Shown here: one piece after another, positions 24,050 through 32,628 of the stretch | Layout: each line of letters begins with the position of its first letter | Position numbering within the stretch: the stretch's first letter is position 1 | NCBI RefSeq assembly: GCF_027125355.1 | Contig: NZ_CP114052.1 | Span: 1,116,001 to 1,180,000 of the forward strand | Source of the DNA: Peptostreptococcus equinus | Lineage (GTDB): Bacteria; Bacillota; Clostridia; Peptostreptococcales; Peptostreptococcaceae | Direction: 5' to 3' | DNA length: 64,000 bases | Notes under the pieces: generated by a model | Databases searched by the model: none | What the model was told of the DNA's origin: nothing | The model's input: only the letters and a program-made list of their open reading frames with translations | Program-made: the position numbers and the translations under genes

Positions 24050-25704
24050 AAGAAATATACAGTGACCAATTAATAACAAAAAATCGTCCAGACGGAATTA
24101 TAAAATTTCATACAGGACTTAATGTAGTTCTAGGAAGCAAAGTCGGCACTACTTCTATTGGTAAATCAACTACCCTTCTTCTTATAGATTTTGCATTTGG
24201 TGGTAATACTTATACTGGAAGTAATGCTGTAAAGGAGTTAGGAAATCATACTATATATTTTACTTTTTCTTTTAATGGCAACGATTATAGATTTGCTAGA
24301 TCAACTGAAATTCCCGGAGATATAGCTTGGTTAGATAAAGATAAAAACATTCTAAAAGTAGATAGCAAAGACAATTTTATTTCATGGTTAGCAGGTAACT
24401 ATGGCATGGATCTTCCGGGTCTTAAATTTAGAAATACCATTAGTCGTTTTTTTAGAATATATGGTAAGTCCAATTATTCAGAAACAAGACCACTTCAGAC
24501 TCGTAGCGGAACTGAATCACAGAAGGATGCATTAGATGTTCTAATTTCTCTCTTTAACAAACATGAAGAAATCCGTGCTTTTAAGGAGCAAGAAAAACTT
24601 GCAGAAGAAAAAATATCTGCCTATAGAGCAGCGCGAAAATTTGAATTTGTGCCGTCTTCTGTAGACGGTATGAAGAAATATCAAGCCAACATTGATGAAA
24701 TCGCAGTTCTTCAGAGAGATAGAGCTTCTTTAGAGCTATCCCACAATGAAGAAGTTAATAAAGAAGAAATAGATAAGGCAAATCAAGCAAATTCTTTAAG
24801 GGTTATGCTCTCTGATGCTCGCAGAGCTCTTAGACAAAAGGAAAATGACTTGCATCTTATTGATTTAAACATCAGTCAAGGCATATACCCTACTGAAGCT
24901 GACTTAAAAAGTCTTTCCGAATTCTTTCCTGATGTAAATCTAAAGAAGCTAATGGATATAGAAAAATTTCATAACAAAATTCAAACTATACTTAAAGATG
25001 AATTATCCGAAGCCAAATCTAAAGCTGAAGAAGAAATTAAACCATTACAAGAATTAGTGGAATCTATTCAGAAACAAATAGAAGTAATCAAACCTTCTAT
25101 GGCCTTTAGTCAGGAATTTTTATCTGCATACACACAAATAGACAGAAGAATTCATAAATTAGAAGATGAAAATGAAGCTTTTGCAACTAAAAGTCGTTTA
25201 GATAGAGAAAAAGCTCAAGCTAGTGAACGTTTAAAAGAACATACCCGAATTATTCTTCATGAAATTCAGCACAGTATAAATACTTTACTAATCGAAATTA
25301 GTAGATATGTTTCAAACGGATTGGATAATCCCCCGGATTTAGCAATAAAAGAATATAACAGCTATAATTTTGAAACACCACATGATACTGGAACTGGAAC
25401 AAACTATAAGGGAATGCTTTATTATGATTTAAGCATTTTAAGGCTTACTCCTCTTCCTGCTATGGCACATGACTCATTACTATTTCCGTTTATCTCAGAT
25501 GAACATATATGTAAATTATTACAGCTTTATGCTGCTGAAAAGGAAAAGCAAATATTTATTGCCTTCGACCATGAAGAAAATTATGGCACAGAAACTAACA
25601 ATCTATTAAGAAAACACATGGTACTAAAACTTGATGCCGGAGAAAAAGCTTTGTATGGACGTCAATGGGGACGAAAGGATGCAAATAATGAAAATTCAAT
25701 ATAA
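24043..25704 (+). CDS. DUF2326-like SMC/ABC ATPase of an ABC-3C system
   Basis: This 553-residue SMC-like ATPase has an N-terminal nucleotide site, LNVVLGSKVGTTSIGKSTTL (P-loop GTTSIGKS near residue 38). A long coiled coil follows from about residue 180 to 430 (AEEKISAYRAARKFEF to DREKAQASERL), then a C-terminal lobe with LPAMAHDSLLFPFISDEH and EKQIFIAFDHEENYG. In this family the C-terminal lobe supplies Walker B in degenerate form, and here a DS pair replaces DE. It is thought to sense foreign DNA or phage activity and unleash the effector. ATG at 24043 overlaps the middle component. Its end overlaps the XRE gene by 17 bp, which is not typical of isolated ABC-3C loci. Confidence 0.8.
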   Translation: MLKEIYSDQLITKNRPDGIIKFHTGLNVVLGSKVGTTSIGKSTTLLLIDFAFGGNTYTGSNAVKELGNHTIYFTFSFNGNDYRFARSTEIPGDIAWLDKDKNILKVDSKDNFISWLAGNYGMDLPGLKFRNTISRFFRIYGKSNYSETRPLQTRSGTESQKDALDVLISLFNKHEEIRAFKEQEKLAEEKISAYRAARKFEFVPSSVDGMKKYQANIDEIAVLQRDRASLELSHNEEVNKEEIDKANQANSLRVMLSDARRALRQKENDLHLIDLNISQGIYPTEADLKSLSEFFPDVNLKKLMDIEKFHNKIQTILKDELSEAKSKAEEEIKPLQELVESIQKQIEVIKPSMAFSQEFLSAYTQIDRRIHKLEDENEAFATKSRLDREKAQASERLKEHTRIILHEIQHSINTLLIEISRYVSNGLDNPPDLAIKEYNSYNFETPHDTGTGTNYKGMLYYDLSILRLTPLPAMAHDSLLFPFISDEHICKLLQLYAAEKEKQIFIAFDHEENYGTETNNLLRKHMVLKLDAGEKALYGRQWGRKDANNENSI

Positions 25705-25897
25705 TAAACTTTGGAAGTTACTAATTGATAAAAATATGAAAAGGGTTGACCTAAGAAGAGTCACAGGCATAAGTGCTAATTCTATAGCAAAACTTGGAAA
25801 AAATGAACCCGTTAGAATGGATGTTCTAATGAAAATAGCGGAAGCTTTGGATTGCAAAGTTGAAGACTTATTTGAAACTTTTAAGGAGGAAAAATAA
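25688..25897 (+). CDS. XRE-family regulator of the restriction unit
   Basis: This 69-residue one-domain helix-turn-helix protein (MKIQYNKLWKLLIDKNMKRV, then ITGI-type turn VTGISANSIAKLGKNE) resembles YozG-type XRE regulators found beside type II restriction-modification genes. ATG at 25688 lies inside the ATPase gene end; AAAGGA is 9 bp upstream. One base separates its stop from the REase start codon. It probably times nuclease expression, as C proteins do, and could bind the palindrome upstream of the ABC-3C operon. Confidence 0.8.
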   Translation: MKIQYNKLWKLLIDKNMKRVDLRRVTGISANSIAKLGKNEPVRMDVLMKIAEALDCKVEDLFETFKEEK

Positions 25898-25898
25898 A

Positions 25899-26555
25899 AT
25901 GCAAATTAACTCATTACAAGAATTGTTTGAAATCTCAAAAGAAAAATTAGAAGGGCAACATGGTACTATAACAATAACTTTTGCCAACAGAAGCCATGTA
26001 TATACTGGTAATGATGTTATCGGAAATTGCCTGCAAGAATGGCTTCCAGACTGGTTTAGATTTTTAGGTGTTGATATTAAATCTGGAGAAGGTACACAAG
26101 TATTTCCTGATTTTGTTGCTCAGTTTGGAACACAAACCTATGATATGGAAGTCAAAGCTTGGAATATAAATAATGCTCCAGCTTTTGACTTAGCTAATTT
26201 CCAGAGTTTTGTAGAAACAACCTATAACTCTCCTGGAAAATTAAATGCTCAATATTTTATTCTAGGATATAAACCGGAAGATGATGGATTTTCCCAAGGA
26301 TTTACAGTTCAAAAAGTATTTCTTAAGCACATATGGGAAATCACATCTTCAACTGCAAAATATCCTATAGGGCTTCAAGTTAAAAGAAATATGCCTTATG
26401 CAATGAGACCTTACAATTTTAATCGTAATCCAGATGGATCATTTGCAACAAAAATCGACTTTATAAAAGCAGTTAAGGAAGCATTCGAAATGTTCCCAAA
26501 TCCTGCACTCCCATTCACTCCAGATAAATGGTTTGATAAAGTTTCAAGATATTAA
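25899..26555 (+). CDS. Type II restriction endonuclease, NgoBV/NlaIV-like
   Basis: This 218-residue protein has a PD-(D/E)XK active site, TQVFPDFVAQFG then YDMEVKAWNINNAPAFDLAN, with Asp, Glu and Lys in place near residues 70-95. The following AFDLANFQSF stretch and LQVKRNMPYAMRPYNF near 170 recall the NgoBV family, which cuts GGNNCC. The specificity is only suggested by resemblance. ATG at 25899 follows AAGGAGG. The matching C5 methyltransferase converges from the other strand, separated by a shared terminator. It defends the lysogen against incoming DNA and could make the element addictive. Confidence 0.72.
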   Translation: MQINSLQELFEISKEKLEGQHGTITITFANRSHVYTGNDVIGNCLQEWLPDWFRFLGVDIKSGEGTQVFPDFVAQFGTQTYDMEVKAWNINNAPAFDLANFQSFVETTYNSPGKLNAQYFILGYKPEDDGFSQGFTVQKVFLKHIWEITSSTAKYPIGLQVKRNMPYAMRPYNFNRNPDGSFATKIDFIKAVKEAFEMFPNPALPFTPDKWFDKVSRY

Positions 26556-26563
26556 AGTAATCT

Positions 26564-26598
26564 AAAAGAGGTATTGATTGTTAGTCGATACCTCTTTC
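26564..26598. terminator. Bidirectional terminator between REase and methyltransferase
   Basis: GAGGTAT (26568-26574) pairs with ATACCTC (26588-26594), extended inward by wobble pairs. T-rich tracts lie outside on both strands. It ends both convergent transcripts. Confidence 0.7.
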
Positions 26599-26605
26599 AT
26601 CTTAT

Positions 26606-28060
26606 CTATTCACATGATTCGAGCAGTTTTAATGAAACAGCTTTTATTACAGGAATACAAACTGTATTCCCTAACAAATCAAAAGCTTCATTTTTCTTCA
26701 ATTTATCAAGAGAATAATCATCTGGGAAACCAAATAACTTTAGTCCTTCTTTGACTGTTAAAGAGCGTATTCCGTTTCCAACCGGTACAGCTAATTTCTG
26801 TACATCTGTAGCTACAAGTGTAGGGGTAACTTCATCTGGCGATAAAACCTTAGTAAACTCAAATGATAACTTACCAGTTACTATATTATATCCTTTTTCC
26901 AATGTTGAATCTGGAACTCTTTTATTACCAATTAACTGCTTAGGATATTCATATGCAATATAACCTTTTTCTACCAAATCTACTAGCATTTCATGCAAAT
27001 TGGGGTGGGGGTAAAATGTGTGAATCATTTCTTCCGTTAATGGCATTCCATCCATCCACTCTATACCTATTAAATCCGCCCATTTTTTATTCCTACGTTG
27101 TTTTAATAAAATGTCTAATAATTCCTTCTGCTCAATACTAACTTCTCCTTTAATACCAATGTCCCAACTATGTACATTGTTCTCACCACCTCTTTTATCT
27201 TTTATTGCCTTTCCATATAAATCTTCAACTGAATAATGAGATAAAAGTTTTCTCGTGAAATCTGTATCTACTGGAGGTACTCCTTCGTCTATAATATCTC
27301 GTAATTGCACATGCATTTCTTTAAAATTATCAAGGGGCTTTACTTTTCCATCCCTATAACCTATAAAATAAATTCTATTTCTCGACTGTGCTAATCCAAA
27401 ATCTTTACCATTTAAAACCTTGGTTTCAACGCTGTATCCTAACTCCTTCAATGTATTTTTTATTACTTTGAAGGTTTTCCCTTTATCATGAGATACCAAT
27501 CCCTCTACATTTTCAAGGACAAATCCTTTAGGTTTCTTTTCCATAAGAATTTTTGCTATATCAAAGAAAAGAGTTCCTCTAGTATCCTGAAATCCTAACC
27601 CAAGCCCAGCTTGAGAAAAAGCTTGGCAGGGAAAACCTGCCAGTAAGAACTCAAAATTTGGTAAACTTGATGGTTTTATTTTTGTTATATCACATTTTGC
27701 ATCTTCACCAAAATAGTTCTTATATGAAGTAATTGCTGCTGGCTTTATATCGCTTGAAAATACACATTTACCTTTCAATCCCATTTCTTTTAAAGCCTGT
27801 TCAAAGCCTATTCTTATTCCTCCAAGACCACAGAATAAATCAATATATTTAATTTCATCAGAATCTGCCTTTAAATCTTCTCTGAGATAGATAAGACCTA
27901 AATCTATCAAATCTCTACATTTTTGGGAAAATGCTGTACTTGCAGGTAATGGTGCTTTTTCAACCATTTCTATATCTTTTTCATTTAAATAAATAGTTAC
28001 TGCTTTCTTTTTATTTTCAAGGACTTTTCTTCCTGAACCTTCTCGTATTCCACCGTGCAT
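26606..28060 (-). CDS. C5-cytosine methyltransferase of the restriction system
   Basis: This 484-residue enzyme has all core C5-MTase motifs: I YIDLFCGLGGIRIGFE near residue 70, IV LLAGFPCQAFSQAG with the catalytic Cys near 144, VI FVLENVEGL, VIII AQSRNRIYFIGY and X LLGNTVCIPV. A large target-recognition region (about 290-410) contains HSWDIGIKG and WMDGMPLTEEMI, a pattern seen in the NlaIV/NgoBV-like group. The first 60 residues (GGIREGSGRKVLENKKKAVT) are an extra basic, ribbon-helix-helix-like domain that may repress its own promoter. ATG at 28060 follows GGAGGTGG. It protects the element and host DNA from the adjacent REase. Confidence 0.88.
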   Translation of the reverse strand: MHGGIREGSGRKVLENKKKAVTIYLNEKDIEMVEKAPLPASTAFSQKCRDLIDLGLIYLREDLKADSDEIKYIDLFCGLGGIRIGFEQALKEMGLKGKCVFSSDIKPAAITSYKNYFGEDAKCDITKIKPSSLPNFEFLLAGFPCQAFSQAGLGLGFQDTRGTLFFDIAKILMEKKPKGFVLENVEGLVSHDKGKTFKVIKNTLKELGYSVETKVLNGKDFGLAQSRNRIYFIGYRDGKVKPLDNFKEMHVQLRDIIDEGVPPVDTDFTRKLLSHYSVEDLYGKAIKDKRGGENNVHSWDIGIKGEVSIEQKELLDILLKQRRNKKWADLIGIEWMDGMPLTEEMIHTFYPHPNLHEMLVDLVEKGYIAYEYPKQLIGNKRVPDSTLEKGYNIVTGKLSFEFTKVLSPDEVTPTLVATDVQKLAVPVGNGIRSLTVKEGLKLFGFPDDYSLDKLKKNEAFDLLGNTVCIPVIKAVSLKLLESCE

Positions 28061-28171
28061 TCAACCACCTCCGCTTATTGTTGTTATTATACCATAAGGG
28101 CATTGTTTTTTCAAGATTTACAAATCCCTAATTAAAATTTTCTTACAAAATCATCATATTTCCTCCCAAAA

Positions 28172-28196
28172 TATAATAGAGAGTATTTTTTACTCT
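28172..28196 (+). promoter_or_regulatory. Promoter -10 with overlapping operator before the XRE repressor
   Basis: TATAAT (28172-28177) is followed by the palindrome AGAGTA-TTTTT-TACTCT (28180-28185 with 28191-28196). The site lies just 26 bp before the XRE start codon, where bound repressor would block transcription start. No convincing -35 is visible, and the same gap should hold the divergent methyltransferase promoter. Confidence 0.45.
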
Positions 28197-28222
28197 AAAT
28201 ATAAAAATGGAGGTAAAAACAT

Positions 28223-28579
28223 ATGATAATTGATTACTTACTCATTGGTATGAGGGTTCGTGAGATAAGGTTAAGTGCTAAGTTCACACAGGAGATGCTT
28301 GCAGAACTATCGGATTTATCACCGGTGTATATATCAAACATTGAAAACAACAAGAAAAAGCCGAGTCTAGAATCTGTAGTAAAAATAGCGAATGCCCTTG
28401 GTATTACAGTAGACGAGCTGTTAACCGGAAATCTACTATCTCACCCATCTGATTATCAGACGGATATCGATGCACTTATGTATGACTGCGACAAATATGA
28501 AAAGCGTTTGTTTTACGAAATCCTAAAATTCACAAAACATATCATTCGTAAAAATCAGTGGTATATAAGTAAAAGATAA
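28223..28579 (+). CDS. XRE-family lysogeny-type repressor
   Basis: This 118-residue protein has an N-terminal XRE helix-turn-helix: MRVREIRLSAKFTQEMLAEL and VYISNIENNKKKPSLESVVK. A helical C-terminal tail, probably for dimerisation, follows. ATG at 28223 follows GGAGG. It is the first gene of the plus-strand integration module and is followed by a hairpin that may end its message. It may repress the recombinase, the lytic operon or both; target sites are only suggested by the palindrome at 28180-28196. Confidence 0.82.
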   Translation: MIIDYLLIGMRVREIRLSAKFTQEMLAELSDLSPVYISNIENNKKKPSLESVVKIANALGITVDELLTGNLLSHPSDYQTDIDALMYDCDKYEKRLFYEILKFTKHIIRKNQWYISKR

Positions 28580-28593
28580 GCCGATTTATCAAG

Positions 28594-28642
28594 AAACCAT
28601 AAACTGGAGGATAATACCCTAACCTTTGGTTTATGGTTTTTC
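28594..28642 (+). terminator. Hairpin between repressor and recombinase genes
   Basis: AAACCATAAAC (28594-28604) and GTTTATGGTTT (28629-28639) form a perfect 11-bp stem, followed by TTCC. The loop contains no other obvious signal. It probably limits read-through from the repressor into the recombinase. The weak T-tract makes it partial. Confidence 0.6.
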
Positions 28643-28695
28643 CATTATGAAAATAATATGATAAATATAAATTTCATAGGAAAGGAATCGTGCTA

Positions 28696-30555
28696 ATGAA
28701 TGAAAATGAAGTAAGGCTTAAGACTACCGAAGACAAAAAACAAAAAATAAGAGAAAGGTATAAAGGAATCGACTCAGATAAACTTGATGTAATCCCTGCT
28801 GTTCCTGTAGAAAACATCTTCAGCGGAACTACAACTAAGCGTGTCGCAGTTTATGCAAGGGTATCTACAGATGATCCAAACCAGACTTCATCCTATGAAT
28901 TACAGAAAAATCATTACACCGATATGATAAAAAGATATCCAAATTGGAGTCTTGTAGATATTTATGCTGATGAAGGAATCTCAGGTACTTCTCTTCAGCA
29001 TCGAGATTCTTTTATGCGAATGATGGATGATTGTAATAATGGAAAAATAGACCTTATCGTAACAAAAAGTGTATCCAGATTTGCAAGAAATATAGTTGAT
29101 TGTATTGATTATGTGAGAAAACTTAAGAATATGAATCCGCCTATAAGTATATTCTTTGAGTCAGAAAATCTTCATACTTTGGACTCTCATAGTGAAATGA
29201 CCCTTGCCTTCATGGCCACCATAGCCCAAGAAGAAAGTCATACTAAAAGTGAAGTCATGAACTCATCCATAGAAATGCGTTTTAAAAGAGGCATTTTCCT
29301 AACTCCCCCACTGCTTGGTTATGACCATAATGAGGATGGAAACCTAGTTATAAATGAAGATGAAGCTAAAGTTGTTCGTCTCATTTTCTTTATGTACCTA
29401 TATGGATATAGTTGTCAAGTCATAGCAGAAACACTAACGCAGTACGGCTGTAAAACTAAGAAAGGAAATACAAGTTGGTCTTCCGGTAGTATATTACAAA
29501 TTCTTCAAAATGAAAGACACTGTGGTGATGTTCTTGCAAGAAAAACCTATACACCAAACTTCTTAGACCATAAATCAAAGAAAAATAAAAAGAACAGAAA
29601 TCAATATAGGCAGATAGGTCATCATGAAAGTATCGTATCAAGAGATGACTTCATAGCTGTTCAGCATCTCATAAACAACTCCAAATATGGAAACAAGGGT
29701 ATTCTCCCCTCTCTTCATGTGGTAAAAGAAGGATCACTTCTCGGATTTGTATCTATCAATCCCAGATGGGCAGGATTTAAACCCGAAGAATACACTGAAG
29801 CCTGTTTATCTGCTTATGAAGGATTAGATGATGAATATATCCAAAATAACAAGATAACTGCTCTAGAGGGCGATTTCGACCTCAGAGGATATGAAATAGC
29901 ACATGGCCAGTTCTTCAATTCAAGTGGTCGAGCAGCAATCAACATTTCTTCAAGTGAGATTAGCTTTTCTGCAGAAACTGTAAGAAAATTTGGAGATATT
30001 TCTCATGTAGAACTTCTAATACATCCTGAAAAAATGATACTTGCTGTAAGGGCTTCTACCCCAGCCAATAATCAAGCTGTTATATGGTCAAAAAAGAAAA
30101 ATGGGAAAACACTACCAAAGATTATTCGTGGCAAAGCATTTCTCCCTACCATATTTAGACTGTTAAACTGGAAAACAAAATGTAAATATAAAATGCTTGG
30201 TATCCTTCATGAAAAGGAGAATGAGAAAGTTCTCCTATTTGACCTAAAAGACACGGAGATAATAATGCCCAGTTCTTTCGTAACACCATCAAAAGAAACC
30301 TCCATGAAACCTTTTACTTCCGGTACAGGGCAAAAGGTACTTGCCTATCCTGCAGACTGGAGCGAAGGTTTCGGCAAAAAATACTATAGCCATGCAAAGG
30401 AAAAGGAAATCGAAGAAGACGCTTTATCAGAATGGGATGTTACTACAGAAGGTTTGCCATATAAAGAACCGGAACTAAAGGTAACGGACAGAAATACCTT
30501 AGATAAAGAAATCAAAAATATCATGAGCGAAATGGAGGTTAATACTGATGCTTGA
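28696..30555 (+). CDS. Large serine recombinase (integrase) without zinc ribbon
   Basis: This protein of about 619 residues catalyses site-specific integration. The resolvase domain has VAVYARVSTDDPNQTSSYEL with the catalytic Ser, and SRFARNIVDCIDYVRKL plus the EESHTKSEVM helix. The recombinase domain follows (PPLLGYDHNEDGNLVINEDE to SGSILQILQNERHCGD). The CxxC pairs of the usual zinc ribbon are absent; the region after residue 320 has SLLGFVSINPRWAGFKPEEY instead. Residues 395-600 form an extra domain that is homologous to the next two gene products. ATG at 28696 follows AAAGGAA. Its target is comM, judged from the junction at about 33,830. Confidence 0.9.
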   Translation: MNENEVRLKTTEDKKQKIRERYKGIDSDKLDVIPAVPVENIFSGTTTKRVAVYARVSTDDPNQTSSYELQKNHYTDMIKRYPNWSLVDIYADEGISGTSLQHRDSFMRMMDDCNNGKIDLIVTKSVSRFARNIVDCIDYVRKLKNMNPPISIFFESENLHTLDSHSEMTLAFMATIAQEESHTKSEVMNSSIEMRFKRGIFLTPPLLGYDHNEDGNLVINEDEAKVVRLIFFMYLYGYSCQVIAETLTQYGCKTKKGNTSWSSGSILQILQNERHCGDVLARKTYTPNFLDHKSKKNKKNRNQYRQIGHHESIVSRDDFIAVQHLINNSKYGNKGILPSLHVVKEGSLLGFVSINPRWAGFKPEEYTEACLSAYEGLDDEYIQNNKITALEGDFDLRGYEIAHGQFFNSSGRAAINISSSEISFSAETVRKFGDISHVELLIHPEKMILAVRASTPANNQAVIWSKKKNGKTLPKIIRGKAFLPTIFRLLNWKTKCKYKMLGILHEKENEKVLLFDLKDTEIIMPSSFVTPSKETSMKPFTSGTGQKVLAYPADWSEGFGKKYYSHAKEKEIEEDALSEWDVTTEGLPYKEPELKVTDRNTLDKEIKNIMSEMEVNTDA

Positions 30556-31204
30556 ACAAAAATTTTCGGAAAATATCGACAATAAAAAGAAGCTTCCGGA
30601 AATAGAAGTAACCGAGACTGAGTCTTTCAACTATGATGGATTTCAGGTAGTACGTGGAGAATTTTTTTCTCATGTCTTTGAACCGTCATTTACCCTAAAT
30701 AAAAGCAAGGTTTCTGTAAATAAAGCATGCATCCGCAAATTACCCGATATAGAGTATGTTCAGATTCTTGTTAATTCTGCAGAAAAGAAACTGGCTGTAA
30801 GGCCATGTCTTGAAGAAGAAAAAGACTCTGTGAAATGGTGCTCTTCCGGAGAAAAGAAAAATCCCAAACAAATAACCTGCAGAATCTTCTATGCCAAAGT
30901 TATAGAGCTGATGGGTTGGAATCCTGACAACAGATATAAGCTACTTGGAAAACTAATGAAATCAAATGATGAGTACCTTTTTATCTTTGATTTGAATAAC
31001 CCTGAAATATATAAGCCAAAGGCAAGAAACGATGGTAAATCTGTTATATCAAGAACACCCTCCTACCCTTCAAGCTGGCAAAATCAATTCGGTGTTACAT
31101 TTGAAGAACATAAAAAGAATCTACAAGTAAATATATTTGATGGGGTTGCTGTATTTGGAATTTTAGAAAATAGCAATGAAGCACCATCAGGAAGCGAGGT
31201 ATAA
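30548..31204 (+). CDS. Recombinase accessory protein, paralogue of its C-terminal domain
   Basis: This 218-residue protein aligns by eye with the last third of the recombinase. YDGFQVVRGEFFSHVF corresponds to LRGYEIAHGQFFNSS. The shared order continues with an AVRP-type strand, a W-x(4)-YKLLGKL segment and the FIFDL strand. It even shares the YPSSWQNQFG end. ATG at 30548 overlaps the recombinase stop by 8 bp, behind GGAGG. It has no resolvase domain, so it may form hetero-oligomers with the integrase or control directionality. That is inference from duplication and coupling. Confidence 0.65.
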   Translation: MLEQKFSENIDNKKKLPEIEVTETESFNYDGFQVVRGEFFSHVFEPSFTLNKSKVSVNKACIRKLPDIEYVQILVNSAEKKLAVRPCLEEEKDSVKWCSSGEKKNPKQITCRIFYAKVIELMGWNPDNRYKLLGKLMKSNDEYLFIFDLNNPEIYKPKARNDGKSVISRTPSYPSSWQNQFGVTFEEHKKNLQVNIFDGVAVFGILENSNEAPSGSEV

Positions 31205-31205
31205 C

Positions 31206-31577
31206 ATGAATGCTTATGAAAATCAAAAGCCTATTGTATGTATAGATCTGAAGAAAAACAGGATCAGAATTCACAAAACCACTCTTCATATGATTGGCGA
31301 TCCTTCTTTTATAAATCTTTTAGTAAATCCTAAAGAGAAACTTATCGCTATAAAAAAATCCTCTGCTAAAGACAAATCAGCGCTTCGGATAAGAAGTAAC
31401 CAATTAGATGATGGAAACTGTGTGGAATTCGGATGTAGAGACCTTATTTTACTTCTAAAGGATATAGATAATTCATGGCAAATAAACTCCTCTTATAGAA
31501 TATATGGAAAATATAACAAAGGAGAATGCTTGGCACAGTTCTCTATAAAAGATTCCATACCAACGGAGGAAATATAA
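31206..31577 (+). CDS. Recombinase accessory protein, third diverged copy
   Basis: This protein of about 123 residues follows the previous stop by a single base (ATG 31206, GAGGT upstream). It repeats the same domain in shorter form: IVCIDLKKNRIRIHKTTLHM, INLLVNPKEKLIAIKKS, then a Cys-Arg loop and SSYRIYGKYNKGECLAQFSI. It lacks the C-terminal YPxxW segment. Together with its neighbours it makes three tandem copies of one domain. Function unknown; a part in synapsis or excision control is possible. Confidence 0.6.
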   Translation: MNAYENQKPIVCIDLKKNRIRIHKTTLHMIGDPSFINLLVNPKEKLIAIKKSSAKDKSALRIRSNQLDDGNCVEFGCRDLILLLKDIDNSWQINSSYRIYGKYNKGECLAQFSIKDSIPTEEI

Positions 31578-31581
31578 TCCT

Positions 31582-32628
31582 ATGAATAATGTAGAATGGA
31601 ATTTACCAAAACTGGAAAAAGATGAAGAATTCATGTTTCTCATACAGCCTTGCTCAGAATCTGCTTATACAAAACTTGAGGAAAGTATCGTTGATGATGG
31701 CTGCCTATCTCCAATCACTATATGGAATGGAATCATAGTCGACGGTCACAAAAGATATGATATTTGCAAAATATGGGGTATACCCTTTAACTTAAAACAA
31801 TTACAGGTATATACAAAAGCAGAAGTATATTATCAGATATGTTCTGAACAGCTAAAACGGGAAGACCTCACAAGAGAAATGCGTAAATATCTCATAGGAA
31901 GAGCCTATCAAGCTGAGGTTGAAAAGAACGCCAATTTATATGTGCGTTCTAATGAAATGAAAGACAGCAAAAGTCATCCCTTTATTCCTCCTAAAGCCTA
32001 TAACAAACAAGAAATCTCTCATAAGATTGGAAATACATTTCATATAGCACCTGGTACAGTCTTTAAATATGAAACCTATACCAAAATAATAAACAGTCTA
32101 AGAGACAAAGACCTTAACCTAGCGGAAAATATACTATCTGGTAAAATACGAGTTTCTCATGAAAATATGGTAGAACTTAATAGACTTCCTGCTCATGAAG
32201 TAAAAAGTCTAAATCAATACATCACGGAAAATAGTATTGCACATATAAATTATGCTGTAATAAGGCAGTCACTTCAGTGGAAATATACCTATACGGAAAA
32301 ATCTGAAACTCGCAGAAGAAAACAGGAACCTTCAAAACTTGCTGCCATAAAAAAGATGCCTAAATATGATCCAGACTCAAGTCTATCCAGTCTTGTTTTC
32401 ACTTCCCCTTCATGGAGAAGCATTATCGACCGAGCAAGAATAGATACAGATTTTTCAAAGGCATCTAAAAATACTAAAGAAAAAGTATTATACCAGCTTA
32501 GACTACTTAAATTGTCGATAAAGGAATTAGAAGATATTATAAAGGAGGATACTACAAATGGAAGACCTACTGAATTATGTGCCGAATGTTCACTTCGAAC
32601 AGATACCAATAAAGAACCTGGTTTCTAA
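31582..32628 (+). CDS. ParB-like DNA-binding protein
   Basis: This 348-residue protein has an N-terminal ParB/Srx-fold domain, with ITIWNGIIVDGHKRYDICKI near residue 45 (DGHKR replaces the GHRR nucleotide box). A helical middle with a ParB-type helix-turn-helix and a basic C-terminal tail follow. ATG at 31582 follows GGAGG by about 12 bp. It lies in the integration operon and overlaps the next ParB-fold gene by 71 bp. No ParA is nearby, so a plasmid-type partition role is not supported. A regulatory or recombination-accessory role is more likely. Confidence 0.72.
   Translation: MNNVEWNLPKLEKDEEFMFLIQPCSESAYTKLEESIVDDGCLSPITIWNGIIVDGHKRYDICKIWGIPFNLKQLQVYTKAEVYYQICSEQLKREDLTREMRKYLIGRAYQAEVEKNANLYVRSNEMKDSKSHPFIPPKAYNKQEISHKIGNTFHIAPGTVFKYETYTKIINSLRDKDLNLAENILSGKIRVSHENMVELNRLPAHEVKSLNQYITENSIAHINYAVIRQSLQWKYTYTEKSETRRRKQEPSKLAAIKKMPKYDPDSSLSSLVFTSPSWRSIIDRARIDTDFSKASKNTKEKVLYQLRLLKLSIKELEDIIKEDTTNGRPTELCAECSLRTDTNKEPGF

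Noticed and set aside
30548..31204. Recombinase gene split by a frameshift
   Set aside because: The recombinase already has its own complete copy of the C-terminal domain, and the next gene has a start and ribosome site; duplication explains the similarity.
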